The notes under the pieces: generated by a model
What the model saw: the letters and a program-made list of their open reading frames with translations, nothing else
What the model was told of the DNA's origin: nothing
Database searches by the model: none
Assembly: GCA_020852035.1 (NCBI GenBank)
Contig: JADZBR010000132.1
Location: 1 to 6,396 of the forward strand
DNA length: 6,396 nt
Direction: 5' to 3'
Origin: Caulobacteraceae bacterium
GTDB taxonomy: Bacteria; Pseudomonadota; Alphaproteobacteria; Caulobacterales; Caulobacteraceae
Translations under genes and position numbers: made by a program
Part shown: piece after piece, positions 1 through 4,544 of the stretch
How positions within the stretch are numbered: the stretch's first letter is position 1
How the letters are laid out: each line of letters begins with the position of its first letter

Positions 1-98
1 AGATGGAATCGCCATCTGAACCAACCACTCTCAAGAGTCTAAATTTTAGAGCGCGTTAGCCGGCGGAACCGGCTTCCACTTCCGCCTAACGCGCTCTA
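1..98. repeat. Multi-hairpin intergenic repeat ending in a long inverted repeat
   Basis: Four inverted repeats follow one another: AGATGG/CCATCT (1-6 with 12-17), ACTCT/AGAGT (27-31 with 34-38), TCTAAA/TTTAGA (38-43 with 45-50) and AGAGCGCGTTAG/CTAACGCGCTCT (48-59 with 86-97). The last has 12 perfect pairs and continues, past a 3-nt bulge, with GCGGAA/TTCCGC. The block resembles a dispersed intergenic repeat I associate with Caulobacter/Phenylobacterium genomes; that is from memory. The right arm contains the stop codon of the minus-strand lipoprotein gene, so the final stem could end or protect that transcript. No U-run follows the stem on the minus strand, so it is not a textbook terminator. 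The repeat may extend beyond the left edge of the window. Confidence 0.7.
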
Positions 99-686
99 GG
101 GCGCGGGTGCGCTCGGCGGGGCGTTGGCGCCGGCCATCGCGCTGCCGAGATTCATCCGCACGCCGGCCACTTCCATGTCGCCGGGCTTGTAGTCGGCCGG
201 GCAGTCGCCGAGCCGGGTCGCCGAAATCTTCGCCGGCCCGCCGTCCGGGTCTTCCGAGCTGACGATCTCGATGGTGTAGGCCTTGGCGAAGTCGCCGCGG
301 ATCACGCCCTTGGTCAGCGAGGGCTTGCCGTCCGGGCCGGTGCAGGTGGCGGTGAAGGCCAGGCTCCCGTCGGCTTGCCGATTCAGGGTGTTCTGGCAGT
401 TCATTTCGGCGCTGGTCTGCCTGCCCATGACGCCCACGCGCTTGGCGAAGGCCGCGTCGTAGCAGATGCGGCTGGTGGTTCCCTGGTCGGAGGTGTCGAC
501 CGTCACCTTGTTCTCCCAGAGGCCCGGCGAAGGCTGCGGCCAGTCGGCGGCGGCGAGCGGCCCCGTCGCGGGGGCGGCTTCGGTCCTGGGCGGGACGGCG
601 CCCGGCTGGGCCTCGTCCTTCTTGCCGCAGGCCGAGAGGGCGAGGGCGGCCAGGGCGGTGGCGACCGTGAAGCGCAGGATGGTCAT
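96..686 (-). CDS. DUF3617-family lipoprotein, 196 aa
   Basis: This predicted outer-envelope lipoprotein has no assigned biochemical role. Residues 1-20 form a lipoprotein signal with a short charged start, a hydrophobic core and a lipobox LSAC, where C20 would be lipidated. A Pro/Ala-rich linker (about 26-53) follows. The globular part opens with PGLWE (54-58), the hallmark start of DUF3617 proteins, and includes GDFAKAYTIEI (131-141), also typical. Four further cysteines (75, 97, 115, 162) could form two disulfides in the periplasm. The start is backed by GGAGA six bases upstream. Length is normal for the family. The gene is divergent from the GNAT gene at 780, and its stop codon lies inside the right arm of the 1-98 repeat. 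Family assignment is fairly secure; function is unknown. Confidence 0.85.
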   Translation of the reverse strand: MTILRFTVATALAALALSACGKKDEAQPGAVPPRTEAAPATGPLAAADWPQPSPGLWENKVTVDTSDQGTTSRICYDAAFAKRVGVMGRQTSAEMNCQNTLNRQADGSLAFTATCTGPDGKPSLTKGVIRGDFAKAYTIEIVSSEDPDGGPAKISATRLGDCPADYKPGDMEVAGVRMNLGSAMAGANAPPSAPAP

Positions 687-779
687 GGCGTTCTCCAGAA
701 ACGACTGTCCCTGAGCTTAGCAGGGGATCGATCCGGCCGACGAGCCGGTTATCTAGAGGATCGAAAAGGGGATCGCCGC
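687..779. promoter_or_regulatory. Divergent intergenic region with a 10-bp palindrome
   Basis: These 93 bases separate the minus-strand lipoprotein gene from the plus-strand GNAT gene and must carry the promoters of both, unless transcription enters from elsewhere. The region holds a perfect palindrome GGATCGATCC (725-734) and a small hairpin CCGGC/GCCGG (733-737 with 744-748). TTATCT (749-754) could be a -10 element for the plus strand, but no convincing -35 is at the right distance. The palindrome could be an operator; nothing else supports that. Confidence 0.3.
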
Positions 780-1052
780 ATGACCGGACTGCGCGACAAC
801 GCCGACCTTGGCCGTTTCGAGCTCGATGAGCAGGGCCATACCGCCTTCGCCGACTATCGGCGCGCCGATGGCCGGCTGATCATCGACTATGTGGAAAGCC
901 CGCCGCCGCTGCGGGGCGCCGGCACGGCCGGCCGGCTGATGACCGCCATCGCCGAGGAGGCGCGGCTGGAGGGCCTGAAGATCGTGCCGATCTGCGGCTA
1001 TGCGGCGGCCTGGCTGCGGCGCAGCAAGGACTACCGCGACCTTCTGGCCTGA
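780..1052 (+). CDS. Small GNAT-like N-acetyltransferase (YjdJ/NATD1-type), 90 aa
   Basis: This is a single-domain protein of the short GCN5-related acetyltransferase type (Acetyltransf_CG family, COG2388-like), which transfers acetyl groups from acetyl-CoA; the substrate is unknown. The core shows a beta strand LIIDYVES (33-40), then the acetyl-CoA pyrophosphate-binding turn RGAGTAGRLM (45-54), a helix rich in Ala and Glu (55-64), and the family's C-terminal signature IVPICGYAAAWLRR..DYRDLL (68-89) with cysteine 72. In relatives the Arg-His-Pro motif near the end is usual; here it reads RRSKDY. A purine-rich AAAAGGGGA lies about 9 bases before the ATG. A much longer open frame extends upstream on this strand, but it runs antisense through the lipoprotein gene and lacks family similarity, so the short start is preferred. 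Length matches the family. Confidence 0.85.
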   Translation: MTGLRDNADLGRFELDEQGHTAFADYRRADGRLIIDYVESPPPLRGAGTAGRLMTAIAEEARLEGLKIVPICGYAAAWLRRSKDYRDLLA

Positions 1053-1072
1053 GCGCGCCCGACGGGCTGCGC
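1053..1072. terminator. Hairpin between convergent genes
   Basis: The 22 bases between the two facing stop codons fold into a GC-only stem: GCGC (1053-1056) with GCGC (1069-1072), and GCCC (1057-1060) with GGGC (1064-1067), with one bulged T at 1068. It could end transcription from both sides, but there is no T-run on either strand, so this is a weak terminator candidate based on position and structure only. Confidence 0.35.
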
Positions 1073-1074
1073 CG

Positions 1075-1353
1075 TCAGGCGCGGCCGGCCAGGGCGCCCA
1101 GGCTCTGGGCCTTCAGGTGGCTTTCCTCGGCCAGGCGCATGGCGATGTCGCGCACGCCGGGCGGGTAGGCTTCGCCGCCGTTGGCGATCTCGGCGGCCAG
1201 CTTCTCGACCTCGTCGAGCGCTGTTTCCAGCGCCTGGACGTGTTCGCGGGCCAGGTCCTTGGCTTCCGCCTGCAGGCGGCGGATGCGCTCGGAGAGGGTT
1301 TCCTTCTTGGTGGGCCGCTCGATGTCGGTGACCACGGCGAGGGCGGGCGTCAT
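1075..1353 (-). CDS. Conserved helical protein of unknown function, 92 aa
   Basis: I cannot assign a function. The sequence starts MTPALAVVTDIERPTKKETL and is then almost entirely helical and heptad-like, with charged and Leu/Ala-rich segments at about 18-58 and 66-90. The two helices are joined by a short turn at NGGEAYPPG, suggesting a two-helix hairpin or a coiled-coil dimer. There is no signal peptide, membrane segment or cysteine. Similar short proteins occur as hypothetical proteins in Caulobacter relatives, as far as I recall. A start 13 codons further upstream (1392) is open, but AAAGGGGA is placed seven bases before the ATG at 1353, so the shorter form is favoured. The gene is convergent with the GNAT gene and divergent from the ArsR-methyltransferase operon. 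Confidence 0.75.
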   Translation of the reverse strand: MTPALAVVTDIERPTKKETLSERIRRLQAEAKDLAREHVQALETALDEVEKLAAEIANGGEAYPPGVRDIAMRLAEESHLKAQSLGALAGRA

Positions 1354-1360
1354 GGGTCTA

Positions 1361-1389
1361 TCCCCTTTGGGGTCGGGCCGTCCGACCCC
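1361..1389 (-). promoter_or_regulatory. Leader with two mutually exclusive hairpins over the Shine-Dalgarno
   Basis: On the minus strand the leader of the 92-residue gene contains GGGGTCGG/CCGACCCC (an 8-bp perfect stem, plus-strand positions 1369-1376 with 1382-1389). Immediately after comes CCCC-AAA-GGGG (1362-1365 with 1369-1372), whose GGGG is the Shine-Dalgarno core. The CCCC at 1369-1372 cannot pair in both stems at once. The first stem leaves the ribosome site free and the second covers it. This is a plausible translational switch geometry; whether it works is inference. Confidence 0.35.
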
Positions 1390-1579
1390 CATGGCCAGCG
1401 ACGCCGTTCCCCGTCTGTCCCATCACATACGCTTGAGGTATGCGACGGGTTCCGCGAGCTTCGCCGTTCGCGCCTGAACGTCGGCTGACCGACGCCGTTA
1501 TGGCACAGATAGGCGAAACCCTGGGCCCGCGAGGCAAGGTTGACGCCAGCTTGACCATTGCCAGGCTATGTCGGCTCAC

Positions 1580-1616
1580 TTGACATAATCATATAAAGAT
1601 CTCGTTATATCTCTCA
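1580..1616 (+). promoter_or_regulatory. Promoter of the ArsR-MT/metF/bla/metH operon, probably giving a leaderless mRNA
   Basis: TTGACA (1580-1585) is a perfect -35 hexamer. GTTATATC (1604-1611) resembles the Caulobacter housekeeping -10 (GCTANAWC) at seven of eight positions, and TTATAT (1605-1610) is the E. coli-style reading. The spacing is long (18-20 bases, depending on the reading). Transcription would start within a base or two of the ATG at 1616. The region before that ATG has no Shine-Dalgarno, which fits a leaderless transcript. The AT-richness here contrasts sharply with the flanking GC. ATATAA/TTATAT (1591-1596 with 1605-1610, 8-base spacer) overlaps the -10 and could be an operator for the encoded ArsR-type protein. 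Confidence 0.55.
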
Positions 1617-2587
1617 TGACACTCTCGCTGGATCAGGCGGTGGAGGTGCTGCGCGCGGCCGGCGAGCCGACGCGGCTGCGCATCCTGGCGCTGCTCGCCC
1701 ACGAGGAGTTGGCGGTGATGGAGCTCGGCCGCATCCTGGGACAGAGCCAGCCGCGCGTCTCGCGCCACCTTCGCCTGCTCGCCGAGGCCGGGCTGGTCGA
1801 GCGCTTCCCGGACGGGGCCTGGGTGTTCTACCGCCTGGCGGTCGAGGGCCAAAGGCGGGAGTTGCTGGACGAGGTGCTGGCCGCGGTGGTCGCCGACGAC
1901 GCCGTGCTGACGCAGGACGCCGGGCGGCTGGAGGCGGTGACGGGCGAGCGGGCCGAGCAGGCCACGCTCTATTTCGAACGCAACGCGGCGCACTGGGACC
2001 GCATCCGCTCGCTCTATGTCTCCGACGCGGCGGTGGAGGCGGCGATCCGCAAGGCCGCCGGGCAGGGGCCGTTCCGGCGGCTGGTGGACCTCGGCACGGG
2101 CGCCGGCCGGATGCTGACCCTCTTGGGGCCGGAGGCCGAGACGAGCCTTGGCCTGGACCTGTCGCAGCACATGCTGAACGTCGCCCGCGCCAATGTCGCG
2201 CGGGCCGGGCTGGAGCGCTGCGAGTTGCGCCACGGCGACATCTTCGGCACCCGCCTGCCCGGCGAGTGCGCCGACCTGGTGGTGGTGCATCAGGTGCTGC
2301 ACTACCTGGGAGATCCGGCCGCCGCCGTGCGCGAGGCCGCGCGGCTGGTGGCGGAGGGCGGGCGGCTGATCATCGCCGACTTCGCGCCGCACGACGTGGA
2401 GTTCCTGCGCGAGCAGCACCAGCATCGCCGGCTCGGCTTCACCGACGCGGAGATCGAGCGCTGGCTGGAGGCCGCCGGCCTCAGCGATGTGAAGGCGGCC
2501 GCCCTGCCGCCGGCCGAGGGCCAGCGCCTGACCGTCAAGATCTGGAGCGCCGAGCGCGCCCGCCAGCCGCAAAGGCGCGCCGCATGA
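1616..2587 (+). CDS. ArsR-family HTH regulator fused to a SAM methyltransferase domain, 323 aa (SahR-like)
   Basis: This is a probable transcription factor for methionine/SAM-cycle genes. Residues about 5-75 form an ArsR winged helix: PTRLRILALL (18-27), the recognition region ELGRILGQSQPRVSRHLRLL (36-55) and the wing RFPDGAWVFYRL (63-74). The metal-binding CxC motif of arsenic or cadmium sensors is absent. Residues about 115-315 form a class I SAM methyltransferase domain with motif I VDLGTGAGRM (157-166), an acidic motif II GLDLS, and VVHQVLHYL. In Proteobacteria, SahR-type ArsR regulators, some with a fused methyltransferase domain, control metF, metH and SAH recycling in response to S-adenosylhomocysteine. 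Placement directly before metF and metH supports that role here, with the methyltransferase fold as likely ligand sensor. Whether it still methylates anything is unknown. The stop overlaps the metF start (ATGA). Autoregulation through the upstream palindrome is inferred. Confidence 0.88.
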   Translation: MTLSLDQAVEVLRAAGEPTRLRILALLAHEELAVMELGRILGQSQPRVSRHLRLLAEAGLVERFPDGAWVFYRLAVEGQRRELLDEVLAAVVADDAVLTQDAGRLEAVTGERAEQATLYFERNAAHWDRIRSLYVSDAAVEAAIRKAAGQGPFRRLVDLGTGAGRMLTLLGPEAETSLGLDLSQHMLNVARANVARAGLERCELRHGDIFGTRLPGECADLVVVHQVLHYLGDPAAAVREAARLVAEGGRLIIADFAPHDVEFLREQHQHRRLGFTDAEIERWLEAAGLSDVKAAALPPAEGQRLTVKIWSAERARQPQRRAA

Positions 2588-3513
2588 GCCCCGCGATCTC
2601 CGCCCTCGGCCCGGTGGCCCGCGCCGGCGTCGGCTCGGGCCGGCCGCTGTCGGTCTCCTTCGAGTTCGCGCCGCCGAAGACCTCCAAGTCGGAGGCTGTG
2701 CTTTGGGAGGCGATCCGCCGGCTGGAGCCGCTGGCGCCGCAGTTCGTCTCGGTGACCTACGGGGCCGGGGGCTCGACCCGCGACCGCACGCACCGCACGG
2801 TCTCGCGCATCGTCGGCGAGACCGGCCTGAAGCCGGCCGCGCACCTGACCTGCGTCGAGGCCAGCCGGGCCGAGGTGGACGAGGTGATCCGAGGCTACTG
2901 GGACGCCGGCGTGCGCCATATCGTGGCCCTGCGCGGCGATCCCCCGGGGCATCTGGGCGGCGCCTATACGCCGCGGCCGGACGGCTACGCCAACGCCACG
3001 GAGCTGACCGCCGGCATTCGCGCCATCGCGCCGTTCGAGATCTCCGTGGGGCTCTATCCGCAGCAGCATCCGGAGAGCCCGTCGACCAGCTTCGACATCG
3101 ACGTGCTGAAGGCCAAGGTCGACGCCGGGGCGACGCGGGCGATCACCCAGTTCTTCTTCGATATCGATGCCTTCCTGCGCTTCATGGACAAGGTGCGTGC
3201 GGCCGGCGTGACCATCCCGGTCTCGCCGGGGATCATGCCGGTCTACAACTTCGCCGGTCTGAAGAAGATGGCCGGGCCCTGCGGCATCCCGGTGCCGGCG
3301 TGGCTGGCCAACCACTTCGAGGGGCTGGACGACGATCCGGCCACGCGCCAGCTGGTCGCCGCCTCGGTGGCCATCGAGATGTGCGCGCGGCTGCGGGAGG
3401 AAGGGTTCTCCGACTTTCACTTCTACACCTTCAACCGGGCCGATCTGGTCTATGCGATCTGCCGGGTGCTCGGCGTGCGCGAGCCGCCCGCGCCGAAGGA
3501 GGCCGCGGCATGA
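2584..3513 (+). CDS. metF: 5,10-methylenetetrahydrofolate reductase, 309 aa
   Basis: This cytoplasmic FAD enzyme reduces 5,10-methylene-THF to 5-methyl-THF, the methyl donor for methionine synthase. The TIM-barrel hallmarks are in order: SFEFAPPKTSKSE (about 24-36) with Glu27 corresponding to the catalytic Glu28 of E. coli MetF, SVTYGAGGSTRDRT, HLTC, ALRGDPP with Asp119 (E. coli Asp120, near the flavin), the folate-binding ITQFFFD with Gln189 (E. coli Gln183), and SPGIMPV. The C-terminal part FHFYTFNRADLVYAI is also standard. Length is normal for bacterial MetF. FEFAPP replaces the commoner FEFFPP, a tolerated variation. The ATG lies in an ATGA overlap with the regulator gene, with AAAGG eight bases upstream. 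The gene's end carries the perfect AAGGAGG used by the next gene. Identification is firm. Confidence 0.95.
   Translation: MSPAISALGPVARAGVGSGRPLSVSFEFAPPKTSKSEAVLWEAIRRLEPLAPQFVSVTYGAGGSTRDRTHRTVSRIVGETGLKPAAHLTCVEASRAEVDEVIRGYWDAGVRHIVALRGDPPGHLGGAYTPRPDGYANATELTAGIRAIAPFEISVGLYPQQHPESPSTSFDIDVLKAKVDAGATRAITQFFFDIDAFLRFMDKVRAAGVTIPVSPGIMPVYNFAGLKKMAGPCGIPVPAWLANHFEGLDDDPATRQLVAASVAIEMCARLREEGFSDFHFYTFNRADLVYAICRVLGVREPPAPKEAAA
3496..3502 (+). promoter_or_regulatory. Perfect Shine-Dalgarno AAGGAGG fixing the beta-lactamase start
   Basis: AAGGAGG lies inside the last codons of metF, seven bases before the ATG at 3510. That is optimal spacing and the strongest ribosome site in the window. It argues that 3510 is the original start of the beta-lactamase gene and therefore that the palindromic element lies downstream of the start, inside the coding frame. 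Confidence 0.8.
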
Positions 3514-4544
3514 GGAAGACGGGCGAAGCTTCAAATCCTCCCCCGTGCAACGGGGGAGGGGGACCGCGAAGCGGTGGAGGGGGCGCGGCTTGGCGCGGGC
3601 CTCTGCGGGTTATCGCCTGCGCGTCCTTGCTGAATCTCGGTGCAGAACCTCGCCCCCTCCACCGCTTCGCGGTCCCCCTCCCCCGCCGGCGGGGAAGGAT
3701 TTTGGCGGCGGCGCTCGCCAGTTTGATCGCCGCGCCGGCGGCCGCCCAGGGCTGGCCGGCCGAGTGGACCAAGCCGGTCGCGCCCTACCGCATCGTCGGC
3801 AGCGTCTACTACGTGGGGTCGGAGGGGCTCTCGGCCTTCCTGATCGCCGGCTCCAAGGGCCACATCCTGTTGGACGGCGGCATGCCCGATGGCGGGGCGG
3901 CGCTGATCGAGGCGAACATCCGCAAGCTCGGCTTCAAGGTCGAGGACGTGAAGATCCTCATCAACAGCCATGCCCACATCGACCACGCGGGGGGCCTGGC
4001 GCAGCTGAAGGCGGACACCAAGGCGAAGCTCTATGCGTCGAAGGGCGACGAGTGGAGCCTGGAGCACGGCGTCCACTTCGGCGACAACGAGAACGGGCCG
4101 ACCCCCTATCCGGCGGTGAAGGTCGACCGCAGGATCCGCGACGGGCGGGCGATCAAACTCGGCGAGAACGCCATCACCCCGATCCTCACTCCCGGCCACA
4201 CCGCCGGCTGCACCACCTGGAGCCTGCCGGTGCGCGAAGGCGCGCGGACGCTGACGGCGGTATTCTATTGTTCGACGACGGTGGCCGGGAACCGGCTGGT
4301 CGGCAACGCGGCCTATCCGAAGATCGTCGCCGACTACCGCGCCAGCTTCGCCAGGCTGAAGGCCCTGCCGGCCGACGTCTTCCTGCCCAACCACCCGCAG
4401 TTCGCCGATCTGGCGGAGAAGCGGCGGCGCGTGGCGCAGGGCGGGCCGAACCCCTTTATCGATCCCAGTGAAATGCATCGTTTCGTCGAGAAGTCGCAGG
4501 CCGACTTCGAGGCCGAACTCGCCAGGCAGGAGGCCGGGCAATGA
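3510..4544 (+). CDS. Subclass B3 metallo-beta-lactamase, CAU-1-like, with a 60-residue in-frame insertion in its leader, 344 aa
   Basis: This is a zinc enzyme of the metallo-beta-lactamase fold, predicted to be exported and to hydrolyse beta-lactams. All B3 zinc ligands are present: SHAHIDH gives H154, H156, D158 and H159; PGHTAG gives H230; PNHP gives H295. B3-typical context includes HILLDGGMPDGG and NSHAHIDHAGG. In C. crescentus the B3 enzyme CAU-1 lies between metF and metH in the same order. The leader is odd: MRK, then about 60 residues encoded by a palindromic repeat (Gly/Pro/Arg-rich), then the hydrophobic core ILAAALASLIAAPAAAQG (64-81) with likely cleavage after A79. Without residues 4-63 the protein would be 284 aa, normal for the family. 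The ATG overlaps the metF stop and has AAGGAGG. A TTG at 3702 preceded by GGGGAAGG is the alternative start. Family and ligands are secure; start, export and activity are less so. Confidence 0.88.
   Translation: MRKTGEASNPPPCNGGGGPRSGGGGAAWRGPLRVIACASLLNLGAEPRPLHRFAVPLPRRRGRILAAALASLIAAPAAAQGWPAEWTKPVAPYRIVGSVYYVGSEGLSAFLIAGSKGHILLDGGMPDGGAALIEANIRKLGFKVEDVKILINSHAHIDHAGGLAQLKADTKAKLYASKGDEWSLEHGVHFGDNENGPTPYPAVKVDRRIRDGRAIKLGENAITPILTPGHTAGCTTWSLPVREGARTLTAVFYCSTTVAGNRLVGNAAYPKIVADYRASFARLKALPADVFLPNHPQFADLAEKRRRVAQGGPNPFIDPSEMHRFVEKSQADFEAELARQEAGQ
3533..3702. repeat. Palindromic element with 35-bp perfect inverted repeats inside the beta-lactamase leader
   Basis: The arms are 3551-3585 and 3651-3685, exact reverse complements over 35 bases, separated by 65 bases. 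Each arm continues outward into a small hairpin: CCTCCCCCG/CGGGGGAGG (3537-3545 with 3551-3559, perfect) on the left, and 3677-3685 with 3690-3698 (one mismatch) on the right. Both ends finish in AAATCC / GGATTT, so the inverted symmetry covers about 52 bases per side. There is no transposase, and the sequence reads as a small non-autonomous palindromic (REP/MITE-like) element of a style I associate with Caulobacteraceae intergenic regions. GGAAG flanks it (3514-3518, 3693-3697) but may be chance. The best in-frame excision (3519-3698, 180 bp) differs slightly from the symmetry limits, so exact borders are uncertain. Confidence 0.85.
4528..4533 (+). promoter_or_regulatory. Shine-Dalgarno AGGAGG for the metH fragment gene
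   Basis: AGGAGG lies in the last codons of the beta-lactamase gene, seven bases before the ATG at 4541. The layout (ATGA overlap plus strong ribosome site) is the same as at the metF/beta-lactamase junction. It fixes the start and suggests independent initiation as well as coupling. Confidence 0.7.

Noticed and set aside
1358..1579. 73-codon minus-strand frame in the intergenic region before the regulator
   Set aside because: There is no ribosome site, low-complexity Arg/Gly content, and it overlaps the leader of the 92-residue gene.
1393..1615. SAM or SAH riboswitch upstream of the methionine operon
   Set aside because: The likely promoter leaves no room for an RNA leader, and I saw no SAM-II or SAH aptamer core; the fused protein regulator is the likelier sensor.
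2302..3534. Long open frame (410 codons) on the minus strand across metF
   Set aside because: It lies antisense to clearly recognisable metF and regulator sequence, is Arg/Gly/His-rich without domain character, and is the usual by-product of high third-position GC.
3514..3697. GGAAG at both ends of the element as a target-site duplication
   Set aside because: Excising one copy plus the element removes 179 bp and puts the signal peptide out of frame, whereas a 180-bp excision restores it; the 5-bp match is probably chance or eroded.
3531..3700. Intrinsic terminator between metF and the beta-lactamase gene
   Set aside because: The strong stem lacks a following T-run on the plus strand, and the coding frame stays open through it; it is better read as a repeat element, although partial termination is possible.
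3533..3702. CRISPR array or transposase-bearing IS
   Set aside because: There are only two inverted arms, no regularly spaced direct repeats, and no transposase coding sequence.
3452..4471. Second plus-strand frame through the repeat and beta-lactamase gene
   Set aside because: It is out of frame with the intact zinc motifs and translates to Arg/Gly/Pro-rich sequence.
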